36,859 nt of DNA from CAZVXI01 sp964631295 (lineage in GTDB: Bacteria > Planctomycetota > Phycisphaerae > Phycisphaerales > SM1A02), in assembly GCA_964631295.1 (NCBI GenBank), contig CAZVXI010000011.1, positions 1 to 36,859 of the forward strand, written 5' to 3'. Under the pieces are notes generated by a model, which was given only the letters and a program-made list of their open reading frames with translations, had not been told where the DNA came from and did not search any database. The translations under genes were made by a program, and so were the position numbers. This document shows, one piece after another, positions 17,201-25,409 of the stretch. The stretch's first letter is position 1, and every line of letters begins with the position of its first letter.

Positions 17201-18076
17201 TGGCGAGTCAAACAGCGCGAGCCGACCGTACTGCTCATCCGCAGACTGAGTTGGTGTGCGGTTCCTCGCGCCACCGGGCTCAGCCGCATCGGGACGGGCT
17301 TCTCCGCCGGCAGCGATGGTGTTGTTACCCGCCCTTGATGGACGAGTGTCGTTCCCGCCGCCGACCAGCGTGCGCAGGAACACAATGCCGATCACGATCG
17401 TGATAAGACCAAACAACGCCGAGAGCTTGATCGTCGACCAGATGCTCGGTTCCTTGAGTTCAGGTGTGAGTCGCTCTGCAGCCTTTGCAGCAGCCCGGGC
17501 GAGTTCGCCCGGCGCACGACGGGGCGTCGCAACAATCGTCGACGCGCCTTGAGTGATCTCATTTACCTCAATGTGTCCGCCCCCAAGCCGGCCATAGTCA
17601 CTCAGTCCGGTCAGTACTCGCATCAGGCCATCGACGCTCACGTTGTGCATCGCAGCAAGACTGACGAGCCGGCCGCGACTTGTGGCGTTCCAGCCGCCAC
17701 AACTCACCAGAGTTGCGAGAACCTGCCGGTCAAACTCCGTCAGTTGCAGTCTTGGACGCGACCGCCGACTGAAATCCGGTCGGTCGAGACTTGGTGAGCC
17801 GATTGTGGATGCCGTCCCGTTGCGCGGCGCGCTGGCAACACGCTCTCGTTCAATGGGCCTGCGCAGCTCATCCGCAGCACGCCGCAATACACGCTTGACG
17901 CGCTCAGCAGACTCGCTGCGCCCATCCGGATGGCCGTACACACGCGCAAGTTGTTTGCGCAAAGCCTGTTCGATAGACGCTGATGTGAGCTGCTTACCAT
18001 CAAGGCCAAGCAGCGTGGCGGCATCATCCGTCTCGTCAATGCCGAGAAATCGAACGAACGGGTCGAGTTGATCCAT
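14243..18076 (-). CDS. Large single-pass membrane protein of the ExbBD/VWA operon
   Basis: A 1277-aa protein and the last gene of the seven-gene operon. It starts at the ATG at 18076, one nt after the stop of the 878-aa gene. The N-terminal cytoplasmic part (1-210) has a segment resembling a small J-like or helical domain (residues 1-75, DPFVRFLGIDETDDAATLLG then KRVLRRAADELRRP). A second block follows around 105-155 (LATLVSCGGWNATSRGRLVS) that looks like a winged-helix or helical domain. One transmembrane helix lies at about 214-235 (LSALFGLITIVIGIVFLRTL). The remaining 1000 residues are alpha-helical, Gln/Ala/Leu-rich and probably periplasmic, consistent with a repeat or scaffold protein. 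I recognise no enzyme motif. It may join the cytoplasm to the periplasmic side of the motor. Confidence 0.75.
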   Translation of the reverse strand: MDQLDPFVRFLGIDETDDAATLLGLDGKQLTSASIEQALRKQLARVYGHPDGRSESAERVKRVLRRAADELRRPIERERVASAPRNGTASTIGSPSLDRPDFSRRSRPRLQLTEFDRQVLATLVSCGGWNATSRGRLVSLAAMHNVSVDGLMRVLTGLSDYGRLGGGHIEVNEITQGASTIVATPRRAPGELARAAAKAAERLTPELKEPSIWSTIKLSALFGLITIVIGIVFLRTLVGGGNDTRPSRAGNNTIAAGGEARPDAAEPGGARNRTPTQSADEQYGRLALFDSPPTFMGNALPQRVTTAADQAVELPAHFDDIERRLTVLTGDPSEALMQNWRVSIETIAVSWPHVQPTVRSNIDDAILEALYEASGRPAVVDTLLAELIPANVVIEPEDINIGAWQAGTLGRIAASRLPPSVTQQARRWLQQAVADQPAERSATPFRDSATVWLNSIAPVMAERSQYEVRFDDFWETWLTAHSALAEYGPRPDYTAFDASLLAVIEQILVGGADLANPGPSVNLIARLLNQLHYESNPAVRDRVLSWFDMDGVSIDDLWVLTSLFATYNRQTTWFSTDLVLVERNPQGSQNAYKRRFRDRIRDVWPDAGLADQSSIRAGGTGIPVDPAVASMWREASRGMQSLARTDDADELMRRLQLAADLNTAAALLAAGDGPEAQVLVDEILSLLAPPESEVAGGDPNVRPGQQVLTQRTAQSQQQSTARPGQAIGPDGQWAAKYEAARSADERIVLLQQLQQGAGTDLGPLDAAEFVKEVYRGQPVEVRSLAQQVLMGNFISGPEVAMHMLDHFPGTSSSRAMSDVIEQYANITLPEQQTRTWQITARRGLVEHALRLHPSAAASSLQEATESLAASFDEQFLALTEGEQLLATSGVPVDSLARVHSELQRRASMLVPTEEVPASLVGLNRRHQIRLRLAEGAMQSFVAHQLGTLDLIAYITVAEQPALANVVRDVLAEAARRRLMYRHVLQQSVHVELLIGEIWDMRMAGDVVTRSREPSWLPDGQQWNIGAIDYLIASLITLPRDSVAARDESDWEERLKDLRPSNPMAYFELAEEIADVAASPEDEALARRLFSLAGLMDSKHLARSACLALADLEVDQLTKRRMLALAALLDPDATMLLNRVRSGETARDNPDALIAVVDAISSYRQGYGGRAQTDLRTEGAEALLRSLDDVLPGGVDRFLEDIRLYRTGQPPKVYDGREIVLLRIQAGLLAGAERSWSADLLLERGRPLIEVDPNDLSATFGYDMTRPVYRDGRWAPHR

Positions 18077-18077
18077 A

Positions 18078-20714
18078 TCAACCGCCCCTCTCTTCGCGCG
18101 GCAGTCGGTCATCCAAAGCCCGCAGGCGAGCGCCCCATGGATTCGGTCCGTAGTCCGGATACAACTGCACGTGCTGATCCATGACCTCGCGGGCACGGTC
18201 GGGGTCGGACTGCTCGAGAATTGAAATCACTTTGAAGCGCGCCTCGAACCATGCGATCTCACCCTGAGGCGTGCCGGAAACCAGTTGACGCCAGCAGCGC
18301 AGTGCTGTCTCAACATCATCAAACGCTTCCGCCAGCACTGCGGTGGAGCGCAGGAATCGGGCATTCCTTGGCAGGACCCCGAGCAGTTTATCGCGGTACA
18401 GGAACAGTGCCTGCTGCCCCGGCTCAGGATCGCCTGTTCGCTCCCACAGCTCGAAGGCCGCATTTGCAACAGCAACGAAATAGGCAACTACCCTTGGATT
18501 CTGCAGATCAGCAGCAGCATCATACTCTCGCAGGACGCGTCCCCCGTAGCGAATCACAGTGGCCAGCGCTTGCCCGCGTTGCTGTTGGGCTATCGCGCCA
18601 TTCCGCAACGTGTCATGCGCGTGCTTGAACATACCACGGTTTGCGAGCCTTGCCCATGTCGCATTCGGATCGCGCTGCCAGATCGCTTCGGCAATCGACT
18701 GTGCTTCCAGCACATCGCCCGAGAGTAGTCGCTCGCGCATGCGCCGGTAATCAACTTCCTCAAGATAATCCTCAACAATCGCTGCACCGGATTCACGCAG
18801 TTCGGTGAATCCGCGTATCGCATTGCGTGCCGCAGCAAGTCGCTCGATGCCGTCTGTCAGCGATACTTCGAGCACGCGGCGGCATCGGCCAACATATCGT
18901 TGATCCACCGCGGAACTCGATCCAAGCACGCGTTCATCTGCTTCGAGCAAACGCAGGGCAACTGTCAGATATTGATTGCCATAGTCAATCTGCTGCGCAC
19001 CATCGCTCTCGATGAAGAGACGATACAAGATCACTGCTGCGCGCGACTGCGCAGATTCATAAACCTCACTGGTCTCCGGAACTGCAAGCAACTGGGCGAC
19101 ACTGTCCGTCGATGCTTCTTGCTCAGTCACTGCCCGTTTGAGCACCAGTCGCGGCGCATACTCGCTGGAGGGGTACTTCTCGAGGAACTGGCCGATCAGT
19201 GCGTTGAGTTCTGCCTTGCGATCATCGTCGTCCGTCGCTTCCACAATCTTGTCGAGCGAAACGATGGCCATCCACAATGCCTGCGGTGCTTCTGTCGGTG
19301 CAAGATGTTCACTGGCAACAATGAACTTGTCGCGGGCAGCAATGAACCGGCCCTGAAAGTAAAGACACATCCCGATGAGTCGACGGCAGACCGCCTGAGG
19401 CTGTTCATATCCCTGTGCGTCAGGCTGTCGAAGCGCATTTTCAAAGTGTTGCGCCGCTTCTTCGTACCTGGCCATCACCAGTGGCTCAGACGTGGGCTCC
19501 TCGCTGTCATGCATCTCGCGCGCCTGCTGGTAGGCCAGAACGCCACGAACGTAGATCGATGCAAAGCCGCGAGGGCCGAGCGATTCCGGTCCGTATCGCT
19601 CTGACAGTGAGACAATCTGGTCAATCAGGCCAAGCCCTGCAAGATTGGTGAACACGAACTTGCTGAGTTGCTGCGCATCGTAGTTTTCCTGATGCTCAAG
19701 CGCATATACAGCGGCAAGACGCAGCCAGGTCGACGCGACGCGCACATCAACACCCCCACTCGCCTCTGCCGCCTGATCGAACTGTTCAACCATGCCTCGA
19801 AGGTGTTCGAGCGATCGCGCGAAGTCGCCGTTCTGAAGCAGAATCACGAGGTGCCAGATTGGCAACTGATCACGAATCGGCTCAAACGTCGTCTCATGCT
19901 GAAGCAGTGAAAGCCAGTCAAGTGATTCGGTCGTCGATGAAAACGACTTCGCGAGCGCTGTTCCGAGGATGGTTCGCGCGATTGGTTCAAGATGCCTCAG
20001 ATCGATGGACACATCGGCAGGTGTCAGGAACGGCCGTTCCGGATCGAGCAGTGTCATGAACATCCGCTCGGCTTCTTTGGCAGGACTCGGGTCGTCCTCG
20101 ATCAACGCCTTGTAATACAAAGCCCAGGCTGTAAGGAAGCGAGATTCACTCAGTAACCGGCTGAGGCGGCGCGCTCGATTGGAAATCGAGATCGACGCAT
20201 TCCCTGACGATCGCGACAGTTGTCGCTGCACGTCTTCAAGGGAATCACCGACTCGCCCGACCAGTGAACGCAGTTCGGGGATGATCTCGTCAAGCGACGC
20301 TCTTGCAGAGGCCAGATCGTCATCTTCAGCGCGGCGCAGGCGGTGGTTTTCCGCGATTTTCTCGATGCGTCGATAAGGGCCACGAAGCAGCGCAAGCCGA
20401 AGTTCGTCAGCCGATGATTCCGGCGCGACCTTCAGCAACTCCCGGCTGCGTCGCTCAAGTTCAACACGCAACGAAGCATCGGGCTCGGTTTCCAGTTCTG
20501 ATGCATAGATCGACGCCAGTTGCAGAATCAGGTCCGCGCGCTGCTGTCCTGTCGCATCTGCAAGACGCTGCTCCAGCCGAACGGCCAGCAGATGCCGGAG
20601 TCCGTGCTCTTCGAGGAATACTTCCAGATCATCGGCCCGCGCCGGCGCAACCGACATGGCAGCACACACTACGATCATCAGGATGGCCAGCCAATGCCTA
20701 CTTCGCGGGCACAT
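18078..20714 (-). CDS. Secreted helical-repeat (TPR-like) protein
   Basis: An 878-aa protein with a classical signal peptide (HWLAILMIVVCAAMSVAPARA, cut before about residue 28). The rest is an all-helical array with TPR-like spacing: RRLIGMCLYFQGRFIAARDK, EAAQHFENALRQ and ALFLYRDKLLGVL are typical. Repeats of this kind hold protein partners, so a periplasmic scaffold is likely. The ATG at 20714 overlaps the end of the second exbD by 17 nt and is preceded by AGGTGA, so the genes are translationally coupled. Its own stop is one nt from the start of the 1277-aa gene. Confidence 0.8.
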   Translation of the reverse strand: MCPRSRHWLAILMIVVCAAMSVAPARADDLEVFLEEHGLRHLLAVRLEQRLADATGQQRADLILQLASIYASELETEPDASLRVELERRSRELLKVAPESSADELRLALLRGPYRRIEKIAENHRLRRAEDDDLASARASLDEIIPELRSLVGRVGDSLEDVQRQLSRSSGNASISISNRARRLSRLLSESRFLTAWALYYKALIEDDPSPAKEAERMFMTLLDPERPFLTPADVSIDLRHLEPIARTILGTALAKSFSSTTESLDWLSLLQHETTFEPIRDQLPIWHLVILLQNGDFARSLEHLRGMVEQFDQAAEASGGVDVRVASTWLRLAAVYALEHQENYDAQQLSKFVFTNLAGLGLIDQIVSLSERYGPESLGPRGFASIYVRGVLAYQQAREMHDSEEPTSEPLVMARYEEAAQHFENALRQPDAQGYEQPQAVCRRLIGMCLYFQGRFIAARDKFIVASEHLAPTEAPQALWMAIVSLDKIVEATDDDDRKAELNALIGQFLEKYPSSEYAPRLVLKRAVTEQEASTDSVAQLLAVPETSEVYESAQSRAAVILYRLFIESDGAQQIDYGNQYLTVALRLLEADERVLGSSSAVDQRYVGRCRRVLEVSLTDGIERLAAARNAIRGFTELRESGAAIVEDYLEEVDYRRMRERLLSGDVLEAQSIAEAIWQRDPNATWARLANRGMFKHAHDTLRNGAIAQQQRGQALATVIRYGGRVLREYDAAADLQNPRVVAYFVAVANAAFELWERTGDPEPGQQALFLYRDKLLGVLPRNARFLRSTAVLAEAFDDVETALRCWRQLVSGTPQGEIAWFEARFKVISILEQSDPDRAREVMDQHVQLYPDYGPNPWGARLRALDDRLPREERGG

Positions 20715-21117
20715 AGGTCACCTGTTCAAAGCCGACGTCTCGGCACGCCTGCACCGCCGTCACAGCAAAGCCAACTTGCACGTTGTCAGCGACTTTCACG
20801 AACACGCCCTGATCCTTCGGGAGCTTCTCGATCGCTTCGACCAGTGATCGCCGATCGCGCATCGTCCGCGTCCCCAGTTGATACGCGGGCTGGCCATCGA
20901 GGATCACGACTTCCACAATCTGCGGCGTAAAATCACTTGACTGCCCGGCCGAGCTGTCTCGTTCGGTTTGCAGGGTCGGGCTGAGTTTGTCCTCCTGGCT
21001 GGCGATCACCGTCACGAGCATGAAATACACGAGCAGCAGGAACGTCACATCAATCATGCTGGCGAGGTTGAGCGTGATTCGTTCGGAACGTCTGCCTGGT
21101 CGATAGCGAATGCGCAT
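20698..21117 (-). CDS. ExbD/TolR family protein (second copy)
   Basis: A 139-aa inner-membrane protein. The N-terminal cytoplasmic part is basic (RIRYRPGRRSERITLN), followed by one transmembrane helix with SMIDVTFLLLVYFMLVTVI. Its Asp is the conserved proton-carrying residue of ExbD/TolR. The periplasmic domain (about 50-139) ends with VTAVQACRDVGFEQVTYVPA, the usual ExbD terminal helix-strand. Together with ExbB/TolQ it should form the stator that turns the proton gradient into motion. It starts 5 nt after the first exbD, and its transmembrane segment differs clearly from that copy. Confidence 0.92.
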   Translation of the reverse strand: MRIRYRPGRRSERITLNLASMIDVTFLLLVYFMLVTVIASQEDKLSPTLQTERDSSAGQSSDFTPQIVEVVILDGQPAYQLGTRTMRDRRSLVEAIEKLPKDQGVFVKVADNVQVGFAVTAVQACRDVGFEQVTYVPAK

Positions 21118-21122
21118 GCGTC

Positions 21123-21551
21123 TTACCTTGGGACCTCAGTTGCCAGCCTCGCCGCACCAACTCCCATGGACTCAAGCATATTCAGTACCTGATTGAGCAC
21201 TGTCGTCTCCGCATTGCGATCAGCCCGAAGCAGCAGTTTGAGATTCGTGGGATCACCATCGGTGGTTCGGTCGACCTCTTGCCGAACGATCCGTTCGAGA
21301 TCCGCAAGCAACACCTGCTCGTCATTTACGATGATCACGCCATCGACAGAAATGTTGATGACAAGCCCGGCCTCCTCAGACTGTTCTTCCTGCTCGCCTC
21401 GCTCGAGGGGCAGATCAACTTCCGCTCGCGTCGTCCGAGCAATCTGCGCGGTCACCATGAAGAAGATGATCAACAGGAATACAACGTCGATCATCGGCGT
21501 GATCTCGACGTTGAGCCTGCGGCTGCTGTGCTCTTCAGATGTGAACTTCAT
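21123..21551 (-). CDS. ExbD/TolR family protein (first copy)
   Basis: A 142-aa protein. The ATG at 21551 overlaps the TGA of the ExbB/TolQ-like gene (ATGA), which fixes the start. The transmembrane segment carries PMIDVVFLLIIFFMV, with the essential Asp of the family. The periplasmic domain has the ExbD pattern: VINISVDGVIIVNDEQVLLA, then LKLLLRADRNAETTVLNQVL, then VGAARLATEV. It is probably paired with the second ExbD around the same ExbB/TolQ pentamer, a heteromeric dimer instead of the usual ExbD homodimer (inference). Confidence 0.93.
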   Translation of the reverse strand: MKFTSEEHSSRRLNVEITPMIDVVFLLIIFFMVTAQIARTTRAEVDLPLERGEQEEQSEEAGLVINISVDGVIIVNDEQVLLADLERIVRQEVDRTTDGDPTNLKLLLRADRNAETTVLNQVLNMLESMGVGAARLATEVPR

Positions 21552-22306
21552 CCGGCCGCCCCTCCTCCCGGCGGCGTCCCGGCTGGAGAAGCCGGTCGGG
21601 TCGGTGGGCCGGACGATGCGGTCCCCTGCGAGCCGGCCCCTGATTCCAGATGCAGTACCAGCCGTTCGATCTCCATGGACGCTTCTGACGCGAACGCATC
21701 GATCCGGTTGCGGAAGAACGTGAACAGCGCAACGCACGGGATCGCCAGGATCAGCCCCATCAGAGTCGTCACGAGCGCCATGCTGATGTTGCGCGCGAGT
21801 TCCTCGTGTTGCGCCCCAGCACTTCGGCTGATGGTCTCAAACGCGCCGACCATCCCAAGAACAGTTCCGAGCAGACCAAGGAGTGGCGCAATCGAACCGA
21901 TCACACCCAGCGCATCGGTTGAGCGGTACAAGCGTGCCGTCTGATCTTCACCCGCTTCTTCCACTGCGTTTTTTATCTCAAAGACACCAAAGGCCGACTG
22001 CTGAAACCGTATCAGGCCCTGCGAGAGAATCCGTGTGAGATACGAGTCATTCTGTGGATCAACGCAATACTCGACAGCCCCCTTGACATCGCCGCGAGCA
22101 AGCATGTTGTCAAGCGTGTCTACCTGCACTGGTGGAAGCAACGCGCTGCGCCGCAACTGCACGAGGTGCATGATGATCAGCGCGACAGCGATCACACTCA
22201 GACCGATGATCAGATACCCGACGGGGCCGCCCGCCCGCACGGTTTCAAGCCAGGATGACCCCTGTTCCTGGTCCTGAGCCAGTGTGAACATCAGATTCTC
22301 AAGCAT
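21548..22306 (-). CDS. MotA/TolQ/ExbB proton channel protein
   Basis: A 252-aa membrane protein with three transmembrane helices: YLIIGLSVIAVALIIMHLVQ (about 30-50), a second ending in IAPLLGLLGTVLGMVGAF, and a third, ISMALVTTLMGLILAIPCVA. The APLLGLLGTVLGM and ALVTTLMGL stretches are the signatures of the ExbB/TolQ family. Between helices 1 and 2 lies the usual cytoplasmic domain. The C-terminus has an unusual Gly/Pro/Ser-rich tail (SGPPTRPASPAGTPPGGG). The start at ATG 22306 follows AGGGAAC. It lies directly upstream of two exbD genes in the order usual for a stator. Confidence 0.93.
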   Translation of the reverse strand: MLENLMFTLAQDQEQGSSWLETVRAGGPVGYLIIGLSVIAVALIIMHLVQLRRSALLPPVQVDTLDNMLARGDVKGAVEYCVDPQNDSYLTRILSQGLIRFQQSAFGVFEIKNAVEEAGEDQTARLYRSTDALGVIGSIAPLLGLLGTVLGMVGAFETISRSAGAQHEELARNISMALVTTLMGLILAIPCVALFTFFRNRIDAFASEASMEIERLVLHLESGAGSQGTASSGPPTRPASPAGTPPGGGAAG

Positions 22307-22334
22307 AGTTTGTTCCCTGTTGGATGATGTCTCA

Positions 22335-23438
22335 TCAGTCGAAACTCGCATTCAAGACGGGGTGTTCCGGGTATCGAGCAACGAGCAGCGATTGCATTTT
22401 TGACGAGCCGGCTTCGTCGCCTATGCCTTCCAGCGCGGCCGACAAATCGTGTAGTGCGATACCGATCAGATGATGATGCATGCGGTACTGCTGCATCGCT
22501 GGCAGTCGGGCAAGTCGCACCATGCCTTCAAGTTGATCAGCCAACTGCGTCTCCATCAGCAACGATCGACCGGTCGCAAGGGTGATCCACGCCTGGGTCC
22601 ACTCTGGCGATGACTCTGCAAGTCGCACAAGACTGTTCCGCGCTGCGGCGCGCAGTCGTTCTCCGCCTGTCATCGCCTGCACAATACCCGCAACAAGTCG
22701 TATACCATCGCCCGTTGGAAGGCCGCCGTCTTCAAGTTCAACATCCTCGCCAAGTTGCATACGTATTGCGTAGAGGTACAGGTCGCGCAGCCCGCGAACA
22801 TAGTCATCTCCCTGCGGGTCATATTCAATAAGATCGCGCTCAAGCCTGCGCAGCGAGCCGTCATTCACGAGAATCGGAGGTGCGAACGCGCAGAGTTCCA
22901 TCTGATCATCGAATACAGGTGGGAGATATTGATAACTCTGCGTCACAACCCCCGCCCTGCGCAAACGCACGAGTTCGAGTGAAGGGACGACCACGGCCGC
23001 ATTGGCCAGCCGAGCGATTCGGCATCGAAGGAGTCCCTCAACAACGACAAGCGCCGTTTCGTTCGTCTGCCCGGCATATCGTGCAAACTGTCGCTCGAAG
23101 CCGGGTTCCGCGAGCAGCGTATCACCACGTTCCAGACGAGTGCGCGAACGCCAGAGCGAATCTGCGATTGGCATGTATTCGTCGAGTCGACGCTCTCGCG
23201 TGTCTGCTTCGATCCTCGCAACACGATCCCACGCTATCTGTCGCGTTGCGTCGGGTGCCGAAGACCCGATCCGAACCAGCGTGATTCCGGCGTCACTAAT
23301 ATTCTGGATGTCACCCCGCAGAACTTGCGTGGTTCCACGAAGATGAACAACATCTTCGGCGCTGATCGGCGCGCATACTCCGCAGGCACATACACATGCC
23401 AGGACAACGAATCGAAGATGGGCATGAAGAACAGGCAT
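22335..23438 (-). CDS. Secreted protein of the ExbBD/VWA operon, unknown
   Basis: A 367-aa protein. The signal peptide LRFVVLACVCACGVCAPISA is cut near residue 27. Just after it comes a small beta-rich domain (VVHLRGTTQVLRGDIQNISD, then ITLVRIG and IAWDRVARIE) that resembles the SH3-like N-terminal modules of other planctomycete secreted proteins. The rest is helical, with a Leu/Arg-rich pattern. I find no catalytic motif. The gene starts 5 nt after the VWA gene, with AGGAC as binding site, and ends 28 nt before the ExbB/TolQ gene. Confidence 0.7.
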   Translation of the reverse strand: MPVLHAHLRFVVLACVCACGVCAPISAEDVVHLRGTTQVLRGDIQNISDAGITLVRIGSSAPDATRQIAWDRVARIEADTRERRLDEYMPIADSLWRSRTRLERGDTLLAEPGFERQFARYAGQTNETALVVVEGLLRCRIARLANAAVVVPSLELVRLRRAGVVTQSYQYLPPVFDDQMELCAFAPPILVNDGSLRRLERDLIEYDPQGDDYVRGLRDLYLYAIRMQLGEDVELEDGGLPTGDGIRLVAGIVQAMTGGERLRAAARNSLVRLAESSPEWTQAWITLATGRSLLMETQLADQLEGMVRLARLPAMQQYRMHHHLIGIALHDLSAALEGIGDEAGSSKMQSLLVARYPEHPVLNASFD

Positions 23439-23443
23439 TTGTC

Positions 23444-24481
23444 CTAACGAGAGGGAACGAACCGATACGCCCCGCCGGAATCCGTTGCAATGCGCTTGAG
23501 TTGCTCCTGACTGGTTGGGTCTCCAAAGGCGATGGTGTTGATGACAACCCGCTGGCCACGCTGGTTGAGTTGCGCAACCTCATCGGCTGTGGTGCCGGGA
23601 ATCTCTCCATCAGTCAGGAAGAAGATGACGTCCGGTCGGGTACTCAACGAGAATGCATGCACGAAAGCCTCCATCGGAAGCGTACCGCCGCTGGGAGTCA
23701 CACGCTCAAGCCAACCGGTGAACGCGTTGACCGTGCTTCGCCGGGCGCGCATCCACCCGTTCTGCATCGGCGGTTCAACGTAACTTGTCGAAAACAGCAG
23801 CACATGGAACTGGGCGTAATCCGGCAGTGACGAGATCGACCGCGCGAGTTCACGCATTGCCACTTCGAGCTTGCGACCCTCACGCATGGAGCCGGACACA
23901 TCGACGATGTACGCAAACCGGCTGCCCTGCGAACTGACGCCGAAGAAGCTCGTCCCCGCGCCCCCACCGCTCAGACCGGGCGCTCCACTGTCGCCGTCTC
24001 CAACACCGCCCAGAATCGGCACCGCCCCAGACGTTGAGAGATCAAGATCTGCCGCTGAGACTGTCGCCTCAAGGTCAGCCGACGCGTCATCCACAGGCAT
24101 CTCTTCGAGGTCCGTCAGCGATTCAGGCATCAAGTCATCAAACTCGACAGCCTCGTACTCGGTGAGTTCCTCCTCGTTGATCACATTGAACTCGAGCGTC
24201 ATCGGAGCCGGGCCGGGTCCGGCAGGACGATACCGATAGGCCGAGTTGAGGTAGTACATCAGCCCGATGTGAATCAGCAGCGACACACAGATGACGACGA
24301 AGGTGAGATTTCGTCGCCGCTGTGTACGGAGGCGATCTCGTTCTGCCTCCAGTTCGACGATGGACATCTCCAGAGATCGGACCACGGTCTGCAGGTCGGG
24401 CGGGGTCGAGTTGTGGGGGTTTGGGTCAGGCAACGTAGCGTCTCTGTGCGGTTGTCCTTCGGCCGCATCCTTTCGATGCAT
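23444..24481 (-). CDS. VWA protein with TonB-like SxxxH membrane anchor
   Basis: A 345-aa protein and the first gene of the operon. Residues 1-57 are cytoplasmic and end in a charged coiled coil (LEMSIVELEAERDRLRTQRR). Residues 60-78 form one transmembrane helix, FVVICVSLLIHIGLMYYL, with Ser67 and His71 spaced as SxxxH, as in the TonB anchor (SVCIH). An acidic, then Gly/Ser-rich linker (95-180) follows. A von Willebrand factor A domain occupies about 186-345, with the MIDAS residues DVSGS (194-198), Thr267 (SGGTL) and Asp291 (LTDGE). TonB has a Pro-rich linker and its own C-terminal domain at the equivalent place. The start at 24481 puts the first residues in a charged segment; an upstream in-frame start at 24556 is less likely. 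It is divergent from pyrH. Confidence 0.82.
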   Translation of the reverse strand: MHRKDAAEGQPHRDATLPDPNPHNSTPPDLQTVVRSLEMSIVELEAERDRLRTQRRRNLTFVVICVSLLIHIGLMYYLNSAYRYRPAGPGPAPMTLEFNVINEEELTEYEAVEFDDLMPESLTDLEEMPVDDASADLEATVSAADLDLSTSGAVPILGGVGDGDSGAPGLSGGGAGTSFFGVSSQGSRFAYIVDVSGSMREGRKLEVAMRELARSISSLPDYAQFHVLLFSTSYVEPPMQNGWMRARRSTVNAFTGWLERVTPSGGTLPMEAFVHAFSLSTRPDVIFFLTDGEIPGTTADEVAQLNQRGQRVVINTIAFGDPTSQEQLKRIATDSGGAYRFVPSR

Positions 24482-24587
24482 CGAAGAATCGTACGGGCAG
24501 AACGAGGCCGAGACCGCTGAAGCAGGTTGCCGCCGGGTTCTCCCCGGGTTGACCAATGCTGCTTCAAGCGGTCAAATGCCGTCATCC

Positions 24588-25331
24588 ATGAACGATCCAG
24601 TCACAAATGACGGCTCGAAGCGCCGATACCGTCGAGTCATTCTGAAGATCAGTGGTGAGAGTTTTACCAAGCCGCCGCAGTTCGGGATCGATCCGGACGA
24701 GTTGCAGGCCATCGCCTGGCAGATCGGCGAAGCCCGGTCGATCGGGACGGAGATCGCTGTTGTGGTGGGCGGGGGCAACATCATCCGAGGGGCGATCCTG
24801 GCCGAGCGTGTCGGGATTCACCAATCGACCGCAGACTATATGGGCATGCTCGGGACCGTCATCAACGGCGTGGCCCTCAAGGAGTCGCTTGAGAATCTGG
24901 GTCATCCCACACGCCTGATGTCGGCGATCGATATCCCCGCCGTGGCAGAGCCGTTCATCCGAGGCCGGGCCTTGCGGCACATGGACAAGGGCCGGGTACT
25001 GATCCTCGCCGCCGGAACTGGCAACCCGTTCTTCACGACTGACACCTGTGCGGCTCTTCGTGGGACTGAACTGAGCGCCGACATCCTGCTGAAGGCAACC
25101 AAGGTCGATGGCATCTACACTGCCGATCCCGTCAAGGACCCGAGCGCCACGCGATACGATCACCTGACGTTCACAGAGGCGATCGAAAAGCAACTGGGCG
25201 TGATGGACCTAACAGCACTGAGCATGTGCATGGAACGAAATCTGCCTGTGATGGTCTTTGACTTCAAACGAAGCGGGAATATCCGGCGGGTCATCGCAGG
25301 TGAGCAAGTGGGCACGCTCGTCCGGAACTGA
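24588..25331 (+). CDS. pyrH: UMP kinase
   Basis: A 247-aa kinase of the amino-acid kinase fold that turns UMP into UDP in pyrimidine synthesis. It has VILKISGESF (phosphate loop), VVGGGNIIRGA, ADYMGMLGTVINGVAL (UMP site) and the hallmark GTGNPFFTTDT, then ATKVDGIYTADP. I took the ATG at 24588; an ATG at 24576 is in frame 12 nt upstream and cannot be excluded. It is followed by frr after 78 nt, the standard pyrH-frr pair. The upstream tsf/rpsB genes of many bacteria are not here: the neighbour is the divergent VWA operon. Confidence 0.97.
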   Translation: MNDPVTNDGSKRRYRRVILKISGESFTKPPQFGIDPDELQAIAWQIGEARSIGTEIAVVVGGGNIIRGAILAERVGIHQSTADYMGMLGTVINGVALKESLENLGHPTRLMSAIDIPAVAEPFIRGRALRHMDKGRVLILAAGTGNPFFTTDTCAALRGTELSADILLKATKVDGIYTADPVKDPSATRYDHLTFTEAIEKQLGVMDLTALSMCMERNLPVMVFDFKRSGNIRRVIAGEQVGTLVRN

Positions 25332-25409
25332 GGCTGCATGCATGCAAACTGCTACCCCGTTTCTTTCGCTATCATGCGCGACTCGTATCTGATGGAGTCT
25401 GACTAAACC

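Noticed and set aside
24550..24577. Promoter TTGACC-16-TCAAAT before pyrH
   Set aside because: The -10 box would lie about 10 nt from the start codon, leaving no room for a leader and a ribosome binding site.
24291..24587. N-terminal extension of pyrH
   Set aside because: The frame is open upstream, but it would overlap the VWA gene and add about 100 residues not found in UMP kinases.
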